64,000 nt of DNA from Lentinula raphanica (GCA_027919835.1 JANVFP010000035.1:310001-374000), one strand, 5' to 3'. Counted from the stretch's first letter, positions 1 through 10,831 are shown. Numbers and translations: made by a program. Notes: generated by a model from the sequence alone, not told the origin.

Positions 1-2
1 GT

Positions 3-558
3 GTTGACCCGGATCATCGCTCAACATCCCGTGATGCGCGATTGCCAAAGGTTGGCTTTGTTGAAGAGAGTGACCCGTTCGCGTTTGGCTTTCTAGATCC
101 AGCTCAAGTTATTCGAGGGTGCCACCTCATGCCTGCATTCAAGGATGGTCGGACCAACAAATTGCTCCAGACTACACAGCCTACGGTGGCTCGAAAGCAA
201 GGGGAGACAAACGATTGGGAATATTTTTATGTCGGGGTGTGAGTTCTTTGTCAAACTGATATATCGCGACCTCTTTATTGATCGTTGTACTAGATTTGTA
301 GACCGCGATATGTTCATGAGATACTTCCCCGGAGGGGGTGTCGGGCATGTTGCTAATCGAAGGTTCTTCAAAGATAGTAGTGATCACAGATCATCGTCCA
401 GTGATAGCAAAGATGATGAATCACATTCAGAACAATCGGAGAGTGAAGATGGAAGTGATCGGGCCAGCAGTAATGATGACAAGTCGGTTGAGGCAGCTGA
501 CAACGACAGTGATGACGAAGATAGTTGGCAATCAGACAATGGGTACGGATCACTGTGA
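3..558 (+). CDS. Plavaka-type transposon protein, C-terminal part (5' end outside window)
   Basis: Two exons, 3..238 and 294..558, joined by a 55-bp intron with a GTGAGT donor. The frame is open to the left window edge, so only the C-terminus is present. The joined product contains VIRGCHLMPAF, DWEYFYV and, across the junction, FVDRDMFMRY followed by GGGVGH. From family knowledge this set recurs at the C-terminus of proteins in agaricomycete Plavaka (CACTA-like) DNA transposons. The last 60 or so residues are acidic and serine-rich (repeated S/D/E), a typical tail. I see no transposase catalytic core here because it would lie upstream. The assignment to Plavaka rests on recalled motif resemblance; that this is a repeated transposon-associated protein is more certain than the exact superfamily. 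Confidence 0.6.
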
Positions 559-893
559 GATTGGGCAGTACTATTCGGTCAGGTTGCTGTAGTAATCAAG
601 TTTCAATCGACTAGGGATTGGTTGTAACTGTTGTTTGTGAATTACTGATGGTTACATGGGTAGTACAATACCTTGATTCAATCATAAGGGAGCATAAGTA
701 ACTGGCAATGCCCATGAAGATTCCATAAGTAATTGTACTCTAGGCAAACATTAAGCAAAATCCATGAGCGGATACAATGAGGCTACAAGATTGACAACAA
801 ATTGAAACGGAATCCAACGGAATGTACTGCCGGATAACAGTTGCATGACAAATACATTTGATGCAAGCCGGTACAAGATTTCAGACAATTTAG
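559..893. other. Intergenic sequence between the Plavaka-like gene and the HMG-box fragment
   Basis: No supported gene. AT-rich, with several short repeats of TAAGTAA and CAATG. It presumably holds the 3' end of the Plavaka-like element and the intron that precedes the HMG-box exon at 894; the 5' exon or exons of that gene are not found here. Confidence 0.5.
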
Positions 894-981
894 CGATTTG
901 ACGCCTGGATCCTTTATCGAAACGCTGTCTCTTCTTCGCCCGGATTCAAAGAAGCGTACCCGAATATCGCTGCTCGGAATA
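894..981 (+). pseudogene. HMG-box transcription factor gene, interrupted: N-terminal half of the HMG box
   Basis: After an acceptor (TTTAG at 889-893) the frame reads RFDAWILYRN and then PGFKEAYPNIAARN. This is the first helix region of a fungal HMG box, where R-x-x-AW-ILYR is diagnostic. The frame stops making sense at 981, exactly where the Harbinger inverted repeat begins. Joining 981 to 4103 continues the same frame into NASNIIARLW and the rest of the HMG box, so this is the upstream part of the gene at 4101. The 5' exon is not identified: no start codon with a good donor is visible at 559-893, and it may lie left of the window beyond the Plavaka-like element. Confidence 0.75.
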
Positions 982-1015
982 GGCGTGCTCAATTATAAGG
1001 CGTGCTCAATTATAA
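982..1015 (+). repeat. Tandem duplication of the 17-bp Harbinger terminus
   Basis: GGCGTGCTCAATTATAA occurs twice head to tail at 982-998 and 999-1015. Only one copy is present at the right end. The duplicated unit ends in TAA, the target-site sequence of this superfamily, so an abortive or repeated end-joining event is a reasonable explanation. Confidence 0.85.
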
Positions 1016-1132
1016 ATCTGCATTTTATTAAAACATAAATTACATCAAAAGTTACTATATTTAGTAAAATTTTTGTGAATTTTCTTCACTGCGTAACTCT
1101 GAGTCCAGCGAGCAAGTGCCTCCTCAATAAGC

Positions 1133-2502
1133 ATGGTGAGTGTTTCTTTGAAAGATATAGTCTATACTCATGATCTGTAGGATGCGCTTTTCTCTGCTAT
1201 TGAGATAGTGCAGCAAGAAGAAGCTCAGAAACCGAAGGACACACCACACCCGGCATCTGTTTACCAAAGCCGCTTCCGAATCTCAGCTACAGGTGTTCGT
1301 CCCAGCACACCAGAGAATCAAACTCAAAAACGCGCAGCATCCCAATCACCTCAGAAGCCTAAGCCAAAACGCGGTCCTGGCAGCCGAGGTGGCCGCATAC
1401 CTGGGAGAGGCCGAGGCCGTGGAGGTCATAATGCCACTGGCATGCTGAAGGAACCTGTACCCGAAACACCTCCCAACGACCAGACATTCTTGAATCATCA
1501 TTGGACAAACGATGAATTGAATGCCTTATTCGTTTATCTTTTTGGCTCCGAGAACGACGTGACATACAATAAATGGGTCAAAAACAAAGAACGTGTATAC
1601 AAAAAGGTGCCGTGTATTCAATTCCTGCTCTATTCTTCATTAGGCTTACAACATATGATAGTTTCTCGAGAATCACTTTGATATCAAGGTCAAGTTCAAC
1701 AACAACCATGAGGCTGTCGCTGGTGTGGTGACAAGGAACACCGCCGTGTACTCTTACATCAAAGAGTACGAAACTTTCACAGGTGGTGGCTCAGATGCAG
1801 ATCTTCAGAGCTGTGTAGAGGATTCAGATGAATGGCATGAGCGCAGAATTGTTCTGGCCAAGAAGGGAGGAAAAGCACTGGGTACTCTCAACGTAAAAAA
1901 GTACCGACTCTGGATGCAGTTGGGCTGGTATGATTTGTTTAATAACCGGTGAGTGATCTTCTGTATGCTGTTTCTCATAGCTGAGCAAGGGGCTATTTAT
2001 CAGGTTTGGCAAAAGTGCGAAAGTTGATCGTGTTGTTGTTCGTAACTCAGTTGCAGAACTTTCGCCGCTGGCCCAGCGAACAAAGGATCTCTCGGAGCCA
2101 GAATCTGACGAAATCCCTTGGTCAGATACACCTTCTCCAACGCATGCGAAGCCGAACACAACCACCCAGGAGACTCACTCCATCAGTAGCGACGAAGATA
2201 TAGTGCCGACTCCAAAGCCTGCAGTAACACCGGCACCCAAGGGACGGAAAAAATCGCAGGCCACTCCACGTTCATCTGCTGTGGTATCGGAACCCCGGCA
2301 CCAGTCTGCCACAAAATCGAATGCGAAAAACTTCAAATCCCAGGCGACAGGCTCACTCGAAAGCATTGGCACTATGTTCGACATGAGGCGCCAGAATATG
2401 CGTGTAAAATCTTTGCGGGAAATCCTGGAAACACCAAACCTTCCAGAAGAGACGTACACGACGGTCAACGCGAAGCTGCTGGAGATCATTTCGGAAATTT
2501 AA
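1133..2502 (+). CDS. Harbinger partner protein, Myb/SANT (trihelix)-like DNA-binding
   Basis: Exons 1133..1135, 1181..1606, 1662..1948 and 2004..2502 give 404 residues. The first exon would be only the ATG codon, followed by a 45-bp GTGAGT intron; without it the frame has no ATG near the N-terminus. A basic, Gly/Arg-rich stretch (about residues 45-85) precedes a Myb/SANT-like region beginning HHWTNDELNALFVYL, with aromatic residues spaced as in trihelix folds (KWVKN, LWMQLGWYDLF). The C-terminal half is Ser/Pro/Lys-rich. In Harbinger elements the second protein binds the termini and brings the transposase into the nucleus; that role is family knowledge. Its stop lies 18 bp before the stop codon of the convergent transposase gene, both inside the element's inverted repeats. 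Confidence 0.8.
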
Positions 2503-2520
2503 CTACGTACTACATATCTC

Positions 2521-3996
2521 CTACATTACAGGAAATAGTTCATTAAAAATAATATCCCGTTTGCGACGTCCAGCTTCTTTAATCCAATGGTCTGTCTCGT
2601 ATTGTGGTATAGCAGCATCCGTATCGATATCAATGTAACCCAAATTTATTTCTCCTACAAGATCCTGAAGCGGGGCATTGTCAGAAACATTGAAATCAAA
2701 AATCCGCTCAGGTTCATCGCCACAGTCGATACACATGTTATGGAGGATAAGGAGGGCCTCGATGGCCTTGTACATCTCCTGTATATCATTATGATAACCC
2801 ATTTCCTTCAACGATGGAAAGCGACCCTTCAGCTTGCCGAAAGCATGCTCGACTCTGATGCGTACACTTGAAAGACGACGGTTGAATTGACGCATACGTT
2901 GTTGGGTTGCGGCTGGAGCTGCAGTGACTTCTGGCTCATCAAATGGCCGGACAGTCCATGGGGAAGATATGTAGCCTGAAACTGAGAGTTTAGATTGTAT
3001 CATAATGAGATGATCAATGCACACCTTTGTCGACAAGAATATATTCGCCGTTCTTGAAATATTCATGCCGGTGCCTCCACAGATGCGAGTATTTGAAGAT
3101 TTTGTTGTCGGTAACACAGCCAGGCCATCCAAGCTCGAATGAGGTGAAGCGGCACTCGTGGTCAACTGTAGCTTGCATATTTGTCTGAAGAACATGAAGA
3201 AATGAGTAACATTTCGCACTGAGAAAGTACACATACACTGTACTCCTTTTTACGGCTTAAGAACTCATCTGGATTCTGCCCTGGGGCAATGCCCATCCGT
3301 ATCTGACACCCATCACCGCTGCCAACACAATTTTCGAAGCCATAGGAGGTCTCGATGTGCTGAGAGACGATCTTTTTTCTCTCTTCACTGAGCCAACCAA
3401 GATGTTGTGAACGGAGTTCCCGCAAGGCTCGTGTGACCCTGCGACAATACAAGTGCACAGTCCCAAAGCCAAGTCCAAGTTTTGAAGCAACATCGAAGAC
3501 AGGTGAGCCTCGCTGGCCATAACGGATGAGGAATGCAGCAAGCTGAAATTTGACATGGCGTTGTCTTCGTTTTGGTGAATGAAAGATTGGATTTTGAGCT
3601 AGGAGGGATACGAGATTGTCGAACATGACACGGCCCATCCTGGAAATGTAGGCATATTATATAGAGGATTCTAAATGACAAAGGAAGAGTCACACACCTG
3701 TAGTTACCTCGAAACCACCTATCTGGTTGCTGCAAACTGATAGGAAACCAGTCCAATGACTTTGGAAACTGGTTATAAGCCCCCCTAGTGCCATCGCCCT
3801 CGATTTCTAAGGCTCCCTGTATCATCATCACGGCTGCAAGTTCTAGCAATTCGGTGTCTTCTAATAGATCATCTTCGGGATCATCCAGTGGAAGTGCTGT
3901 ATCATTGAGGTCTTCAAGTAGCGCAGAGGCCTCGAGTAAGTCATGCGCAATGCAGATCAGCTCAAACTGAGTCTCCGCCTTGGTTGCGCGAGGCAT
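2521..3996 (-). CDS. PIF/Harbinger DDE transposase (HARBI1-like nuclease)
   Basis: Exons on the minus strand 3996..3698, 3639..3237, 3184..3025 and 2975..2521, all with GT-AG introns of 49-58 bp, give 438 residues. The N-terminal region carries WFRGNYRMGRVMFDNLV, followed by a helix-turn-helix-like segment (DVASKLGLGFGTVHLYCRRV). The nuclease core shows the three expected acidic residues: Asp about 209 in GSGDGCQI, Asp about 260 in GWPGCVTDNKIF, and Glu about 330 in RVEHAFGKLKGRF. This is the DDE_4 / HARBI1 pattern. Length is normal for the family (about 400-450) and no stop or frameshift interrupts it, so the enzyme may be active. The start ATG at 3996 is 104 bp inside the right inverted repeat end. 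Confidence 0.93.
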
Positions 3997-4100
3997 GAAA
4001 GAAGAGAAACAAGAAGACGACGGGGAAATTTTGAAAAATTACTCAATATAGTAACTTTCGATATGTTATGTAAAACTCAGAATTTATAATTGAGCACGCC

Positions 4101-5527
4101 TAATGCTTCGAATATTATTGCTCGGCTATGGCGAGCTGAACCTCCACAGGTTCGATCAAATTGGGCAGAATTAGCTCATGTCAAGGCAGAGGAGCATGCT
4201 CGAACATACCCGGAATACAAATACCAACCTCGAAGGAGAAATGAAACTGAGCCCGCGAACAAAAAGCGTAACAAAACTAAGATGCGTCAACAACCATCCG
4301 AGGTTTCTCAAAGCAAGGATCCTAGTCAACTTCTCCCATCATCGTTTGTTGCAAATCCCGGATCCGGGCGATCCCACACTGGTCCACCTGAAACAAGCTC
4401 GATTGTAAACGAGGACCAGAGCTATATGGTACGCTCTCTGGTCTTAGCTCTTTCGATTATATCACTGACCAACTCCACCACTGACGCATCAGTCGAACTC
4501 CTCAGCTGAACGTGACCATCATGACCTCTCTTCCAACGAAGGGAACCACTCTCTCAACTTCATTGCCACTGAAAGCGGAAACCCCAAACTTGTGCTCGAT
4601 CCTTTCGCAGCAACTACTTGTCTCCAATCAAAGGAATGGCCTAGTCTTAGCGACATACTAAACGTCGATGAAATGCTCGGTAATTTAGATCCAAACCAGG
4701 CTCGTATCGAGTACTGGGCGGGGTTGAACAGCTCCAGTGGTTCTCAGCTCAACTCAATAGAGCTTATGACTGTCGACTATGATGTCGATCCATTCGACGA
4801 TAGTATCGTTGACGATCCTGATAATTTCAACCTCAATGTCTCTCTGGGTTACATAGACCCCAGCCTTGGAACCAGTGCTCTTCCATCAAGCACCGTCAGC
4901 GCCATCGCCCATTCACAGAGCATATCCCCTACTCAATCCTTCGGTGCTTTCTCCGGATCTGCACCCTCTTCTTATGGAGAAAAACACTCCGCAAGCTATC
5001 CGATTCCAGAGTCTACACCATCTTACCCTGCCTCCTCCGAGTCTGCATCGAAACAACGGTTGTATCAGGAAGCCGCTTCAAATCTCAATCTAAACGACTC
5101 CAGTCTCATAGGTTCCTATGATCTACGAAATCACACGTCTTTCTCTTCACGGCCAACAAATCTTCAGACGACCTACGTCCAACCTCAATCTAATCTTCAG
5201 ACGAAGGTCTACGGGTGGAACCCTCAGGCTCAAACTCACTTGATTCATCCGTATCCTCCATCGAGCTCTCAATTTCCGCTTCATCAGTCCTACCCCGGTC
5301 AGAGTTCGTTGCGATCTGACTCGATCAGTAAGACTGGTGATGTCGGACCTGTCATTTCCGCGTACCCTGCCAATCCCATCGCTCCCCAGCATCAGCCCCT
5401 GCAGACCGCTTTCTGGGCGAATCAAACGCCACAGCCGCCTTCCGCTCATTTTGATATGATGATGACGGACGGCGGGAATGGCTCAGCGTTATATGCCCCG
5501 GATGAGCTGGTGGTAGCTTCGTGCTGA
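4101..5527 (+). CDS. HMG-box transcription factor, C-terminal part (interrupted by transposon)
   Basis: Exons 4101..4428 and 4493..5527, with a 64-bp intron. The first exon encodes the C-terminal half of an HMG box: IIARLWRAEPPQVR, WAELAHVKAEEHA and YPEYKYQPRRR, then a Lys/Arg tract. The second exon is a long Ser/Pro/Gln-rich region typical of activator tails, ending ELVVASC. The box resembles the MAT/Ste11/Prf1 class of fungal sequence-specific HMG proteins, which often control mating and development; the specific regulator is not assigned. No ATG precedes the HMG half, because the upstream part (894-981) is separated by the Harbinger element. As it stands the locus cannot make the full HMG box unless the element excises; the frame across the precise excision point is intact. 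Confidence 0.85.
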
Positions 5528-5981
5528 ATGATTCAGATTCCACTGGAGGGGTTGAAACGACGCCAACGTTAACGTATCGTTCTTTAGTATGTAATTTTCT
5601 TCTCGATCTACTTCTCATGATCATGATCTCCTTCACATCTCATAGTTGTTCATATAGTACGTATCGCTTCTTGCTGTCATTTCATGCATTCTTGGTTTAC
5701 TTATTCATTCATCAACGTCAACCTTGATACGCGTTATCTCTTCGTTCTTTCTCCTATCATCCAACTACCAACTCATTTTCCAATGTTTCAATCCTTGAAG
5801 CCTTTCACTGTAACACATAGAATGACGAGGACGCACCCTTTCGTAGAGTCTCTAGATTTATACTTGCACTATATCTTGCTTATCATCTGGATACCACTCG
5901 AGGTTGTCTGTGATACCATGTACTATATCCGCATACACGCCTTCCTCGAGCAATATTGTTCTGGGCTTTATCAATAGCATG
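5528..5981. other. Convergent intergenic spacer
   Basis: About 450 bp between the stop codons of the HMG-box gene (+) and the amine oxidase (-). It is T-rich on the + strand and probably holds both 3' untranslated regions. No coding signal is supported. Confidence 0.6.
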
Positions 5982-7434
5982 TTACAACAGAATTTGCCGA
6001 TCGAGCAGAGCCTCTATCCGACGCGCTTCGCGTTCTCCACTCAGAATTGCTCCTGGAACGCTTCCCCGACTACCAAACATATCATTCAGCAACACTCGAG
6101 GATGAAAACACAACCAAAAGACGTACTGGTCCAACTCAGTCGCTTCTCCCGCAAACCCCAAAAGGCCACCCCATACAGGTCTTGCCAATTCCGCAAAATC
6201 AAGCGGTGTCCTTCCTTCTCCTACTCTCACAGGACTACTAGTAGCCCCAAGCGCCAACTCGTCGTCCTTCCAACACGAACTGACTATCTTCGTCGGTTGT
6301 GGGACCGGTACGGTACCCGGACAAATCGCCTCGGAGAGGATATCGTGGATTTTGTCTGCTGAGAGTCCAGCAAGGCCGTACGGGACTAAGACATGTAGAC
6401 ACGGAGGTGATTCAGAAATGGGGATGGCTAAGAGTGTGCCAGTCTCTAAGAGGACAGTGAACGGTCCGGGAGTGTTTGTGTCCCACCATAGTGAATCGTA
6501 GAATAATCCGAGTTTCTCGAGTATACCAACGGAAGTTCGAGATATCGCAGAGAGCTTGCGCGCCGGAAGAGGTGGCTCGAAAAAGTCAGTGGGTAAAGTC
6601 TTCATGGTACCGAGTGGTATCGTGCTAAGAGCCGTATGGCCGGTGAAAATCCTACCATCGGAAGTGTGGATTCGGATATTATTATCCTCAGTGTGAATAA
6701 CCTTCGACACTCGTGCATCGAGCACGAACGATACCTTCCCAGTTTCCTCAGCCTTTCTACGCAATGACTCGACCAGCTTCCCATATCCGCCGACGATAAC
6801 ACCATCTGAACCAGCAAATGCTACGCCGGAAGCCCATCCGGACCAATGGGCAGATGTTTCTTCGAGAGGAATGCCCCATCCAATCTCGGTCGTTCTAGCG
6901 AGTGCGACAGCTATAGCCTTCTCTGACTCGGTAAGACCGGTATACAAAGGAGACGAAGAAGATAACAAGATGTCTGCGACGGAAGACGCATCGGATAAGG
7001 AAGATTTGGAAGAAGCTGTATTTAGATATGACATGGCTGAGGTTAGATTGAACCTAAGCTTCTCTGTGAGAGCTGCGTCTATGGGTCCGTCTTTTGTGAA
7101 CAATCGGCCTGATGAAGACGGAAGACGCCTCGTTTCCTGGGATGACCGACATTTGGATCAGTAGAAGTTGTCGATATAATTTTCATACACCGACCAGGCC
7201 AAAAGCGTTCGCATAACCGAGGACTGGGTTCCCTTCATTATATCCATGGATAGCCATGCATCCCAGCTCGACCGGGAAACCAAAAGATTCATCCGTGCAC
7301 GCTCGTCCACCAGTCCGATTTCTGGCTTCGATAACTTGAACAGTTTTCCCTGCTTTGGTGAGGTTATAAGCGGCCGAAAGCCCAGAAAGTCCAGCACCAA
7401 GGATCACGATATCGCTGAGAGTAGTGTTTGACAT
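5982..7434 (-). CDS. FAD-dependent amine (monoamine) oxidase family protein
   Basis: Exons 7434..7189, 7136..6127 and 6069..5982 give 447 residues from ATG 7434. The N-terminus MSNTTLSDIVILGAGLSGL is a dinucleotide-binding fold (GAGLSG), followed by VIEARNRTGGRA. Near the C-terminus FAGEATELD joins HRGSVPGAILSGEREA, the typical FAD-contacting end of fungal amine oxidases. The junction needs a 57-bp intron (6070-6126) that is a multiple of three and lacks stops, so unspliced RNA would still be translated. An upstream in-frame ATG at 7560 would add about 42 residues with a hydrophobic segment; I prefer 7434 because it places the GxGxxG motif normally and leaves a 170-bp shared promoter. Family enzymes oxidise amines with release of H2O2; the substrate is unknown. 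Confidence 0.88.
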
Positions 7435-7604
7435 CCTGGCTGCATACGTCGCAAGATATCTGGAGGCCACGATGGTGGTTGTACCGGAGAGAAGAAAGAG
7501 ATAAGATAAAAAGTTTGTGGCACGGAAAGATCCGTCTTTGAGCCGAACAACGACGTACATAACCCCACCCTTGAGAATTTCCAAGCTTTCAAAGTCAGAT
7601 TATC
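7435..7604. promoter_or_regulatory. Divergent promoter between amine oxidase and aldo-keto reductase
   Basis: About 170 bp separate the two opposed start codons (45 bp if the longer oxidase N-terminus is used). The layout suggests shared regulation of an oxidase and a carbonyl reductase, but no individual site was identified. Confidence 0.5.
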
Positions 7605-9098
7605 ATGTTGCATCTTCCGCAACACACCCACGACGACAAGAACTATCTTGACACTCCCAAGCCTTCCTCTCTCTTCCGCAAACCTCGCCTCAGCTGGAAG
7701 AAATTGATTGCTATCTCTCTATTCATCATGTTTTCTGTCGCATTCACCGTTCGGAAAGGCTTTTTAGGTCGTCTTCAAAGTTTCAATTTTACACCTCCTT
7801 TCCGATGTGGGCTACACACACAGAAAGAGCTCGGCGGTCTTCAGACGCACTATACCCTTCCTTCTGGATCCAAAATTCCTTCGCTAGCATTGGGTGTATG
7901 GCGAGCTCCTAAAGACAAGACTGTTCCAGCTGTGAAGGCAGCTCTGGATTCGGGATACAGACACATCGACGGTGCTTGGATCTATCGCAACGAAGAGGAA
8001 GTCGGTCAGGCATTGAAAGAAAGCAACGTGAAAAGAGAAGACGTCTGGTTAACGAGCAAAGTCAGTTATTTCCCTTGGTTTCTTCATGTCTCAGTTCCTC
8101 ATTGCGTTGAACGTTCGACAGCTATGGAACAACTTTCACGCGCCTGAAGACATCGAGCCAGCTCTTGACGACTCTTTGAAGAAACTTGGAACGGATTATC
8201 TGGACCTTTACATCATTCACTGGTAATACCTATATGATATCGTAAATTGTGATTGACTGTCATGACACAGGCCCCTTGCCGTACCCAAAGACGAGAAGCC
8301 AGCGAATTACAACAAGAACCTGACCGCGAACCCTTATCCAACATGGCAAAAGCTCGAGGAAATGGTAGAGAAAGGTAAAGTGAGAAACATCGGAGTGAGC
8401 AAGTCAGTATCCGAGTTTCATCGAACCAAGAAGTCCTATTAACTGTGGATTCAACAGCTTCAATATTCGCCGTCTCCAAAACCTCACGGCGAACCCGCTC
8501 AAAGTCCAGCCTGCTGTGAATCAGGTTGAGATTAGCTTCTGGTTCCCACAGGTTGAGATGCTCGAGGTGATTGTTCAGACGTCCCTTCGCGCTGGAATTC
8601 ATCTGCAACGATCCCTATCATCATCATTCTAGTTCTCGAAGAAAACGGGCATTCTTCTAGAAGCATACTCTCCCCTTGGAAGTGCTGAACGCGTAGAACA
8701 ATCACTGAACGTCCCAGAGGTAGTATCCAAGATCTTCTTTCACGTTGTATCAACCTCCAATCAACCACCGCTCGTAGGTCAAACAAGTTGCTAAAGACCT
8801 CGGCATGACTCCCGCTCAAGTCCTCATCTCGTGGCATATCCAGAGAGGGGTGAGTACAGAAATCTCTGCATTACGATGAAAATCCTGACGCTTTGATCAT
8901 CGCGCGCTTCCCCTCCGTTCAAAGACTGTTGTACTACCCAAAAGCATAACACCCTCCCGCGTCATCGAAAACATCCAGCTGAGAAAGCTTCCGGAAAGTG
9001 CATTCGAGAAGATCGAGAACGCAGCGAGGGCTCATAAACCCCAGAGAGGTTCCAATCCTAGTCATAATTGGGGACTGGATTTTGATATCTTCGAGTGA
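7605..9098 (+). CDS. Aldo/keto reductase, membrane-anchored
   Basis: Seven exons: 7605..8060, 8122..8222, 8271..8402, 8458..8566, 8633..8719, 8778..8849, 8925..9098, giving 376 residues. The catalytic tetrad is visible: Asp 122 and Tyr 127 in [15 protein letters not shown], Lys 152 in VWLTSK, and His 185 in DLYIIHWP. Later motifs [20 protein letters not shown] and [13 protein letters not shown] (NADPH contact) complete the AKR barrel. The first 75 residues are extra and contain a hydrophobic stretch ([16 protein letters not shown]), suggesting an N-terminal membrane anchor or that translation starts later. It reduces aldehydes or ketones with NADPH in this family. It is divergently arranged with the amine oxidase, whose aldehyde products would be plausible substrates (inference). 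Confidence 0.92.
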
Positions 9099-9538
9099 GT
9101 TGATGCGAAGCTACATCATAGTACTTTTCAGATACACAATGTAAAGAAGGAATGTATATTCTTGTACGCATGTACTATATGATCGTCAAATGAGATTTCT
9201 GAAGACTGAAACGCGAGTGTGGATGCCTTCAAGCTCCACCAGTCACTGCTAGCTGACTGCTAGCTTCGCTTCTCACTGACGGTCAGCACTCACAAGCCTG
9301 AGGCGTTCTCGAACTCCCTCACTCAAGATACTCCAGAACTGAGCATAAAGCACTAGCAGAAAGCTGGCATGGCATTTCAGATCAACTTTATGCCACATAT
9401 CGATTCCTGTTAAGTACGTATACCAGGAGATAGAACTTGCTCCCCCGCGGCGTTTTTGACTGGGACAGTGTCATATGAATCAGGTTGATAACATACACTA
9501 AAATGCTGGTCAGTTGAACCTGAGGAACTCAAAATTCA
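9099..9538. other. Convergent spacer; start of tandem duplication unit 1
   Basis: No coding signal. From about 9330 the sequence matches the region downstream of A2 (about 12530-12690), for example in GCAGAAAGCTGGCATGG against GCAGAAGGCTGGCATGG. Confidence 0.55.
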
Positions 9539-10718
9539 TCAGCTAGACTCGTACCCAATGTTCATGCCATCAGCTAGATAGATGTTGATCATATCGAGTG
9601 GATCCAACATTCCGCTCCTTATTCTGCCAAAAATTGCCTCGTATTCTCTCTTGAACCGATCGCCATATATTGCGGATTGTCTGATTTGAAAGATTCGGTT
9701 GTTCACTCGTTTGTTCTCTGGAATATGAACAGATATCAACATAGAGTATATCATCGCACATCAATGTCACAAACGTGTAGCCAAAATGAAATAAGCATTG
9801 AACAACTTCAAGTCAGGGATAGTCCGAGAAATTCCTTTCACGGCCGTATAGAGTTTTTGTAGATGATCTTGAACAGGTTTCTTGGCGTTTCTGTAGAAGT
9901 CAGAGCGTTCGATGAATGCCATTTTCTGAGACAGACCAAAACGTTCTGCATGTATTGTTGGATGGGTGAGTCTCGATACCGGATTCAGGCCATGGTACTC
10001 ACCTGATTGGTCTGGCTTTCTCTTGAGCTTGTACAACTTGTTATTCCGCGTATTGACTACTTTATCTGAATATTTTTGATTCCATTCTTCGAAGGTCTTC
10101 TTTCCTGGATTGGGGTTTCCATGAATCGCTGCAGGTATCCAGGAGGGCTGGGACTTTGCGTTCGCAGTTGAGTGTTGTCCTTGTGGCGCCTGTTTAGGGC
10201 TAGACGAGACCGGATGTACTACTGCCAGAGGCTGCGTCACATGTTGGTTATCTGTGCTCCCTGCAGGTACTTGGACGGAGTCAACCCTTGTATTCGAAGC
10301 TGAACCTTTATTCCACTGATAGCTAGTAGGCGGCGCTGGAGGTTCAACCGGAGGCTCTAGAGCCTGTATGCGAGCCTTCGTCGGAAAGCCACTGGGCGGC
10401 GCTGGAGCTACTACTGGAGGCTCGAGGGTAGCTGGAGGAGTCGGAGAAGAAGAAGGATGCGTCGTCACTTGAGGGTTCTGGTCCATGCGCTTGCTCATGA
10501 AAATCTCTCTCCGAGTCGCTTTGGGCAAAAATACATCAGATCGAGTTGTAGGATGATCAAGACTCGAACGCAATACCTGCAGGAGACTCAGCTTGGACGT
10601 GAACATCAATAGCTGACGGCAAAGTGGAAATGACATCGTTCGGAACAGGGAGAGCAAGAACTGCCATCCCAAAGGCGGCGAAGAACATCGCAGTGTTTGT
10701 GAAACGTGAAAGAATCAT
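9539..10718 (-). CDS. Secreted-protein family A, member A1
   Basis: Exons 10718..10577, 10518..10003, 9945..9775 and 9717..9539 give 335 residues; all three introns are phase 1. I do not recognise the family from databases. A signal peptide (MILSRFTNTAMFFAAFGMAV) ends before LALPVPND. A Pro-rich linker of about 130 residues follows, then a block WIPAAIHGNPNPG / TFEEWNQKYSDKVVN shared with A2. Two related helical modules close the protein: FIERSDFYRN ... LFNAYFILAT and QIRQSAIYGD ... MINIYLADG. The mature protein appears free of cysteine, unusual for a small secreted fungal protein. It is the tandem paralogue of A2; a secreted, possibly host- or environment-facing role is inference only. Confidence 0.8.
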
Positions 10719-10817
10719 TGGAGAAAGGAATAAACAGAGAATGAAGTCGAGTGGTGACGCGCGTGAGTCGTAGAACACGTCGTATCAGCTTTGGTGGAGG
10801 GCGATATTGGGACCTTT

Positions 10818-10831
10818 GGAGACCAGCTCTG
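10818..10831 (-). promoter_or_regulatory. Family A leader motif before A1
   Basis: On the sense strand this reads CAGAGCTGGTCTCC, about 100 bp before the A1 start codon. The same 14-mer or a near copy lies before A2, A3, A4 and A5. Confidence 0.7.

Larger units (their letters stand above)
982..4100. mobile_element. Complete PIF/Harbinger DNA transposon with two genes
   Basis: Terminal inverted repeats begin GGCGTGCTCAATTATAA at 999 and end with the reverse complement at 4100. Similarity runs inward for about 65 bp and includes AAAGTTACTATAT. Between them lie a Myb/SANT-like gene on + and a DDE transposase on -, the usual two-gene Harbinger arrangement, converging with 17 bp between stop codons. 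TAA flanks the inner left repeat (996-998) and the right end (4101-4103), as expected for the 3-bp TNA target site. The left terminus carries an extra tandem 17-bp copy (982-998), and the TA at 980-981 matches 4101-4102. Both reading frames are intact, so the copy looks recent and possibly autonomous. It sits inside an HMG-box coding exon. Confidence 0.92.
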
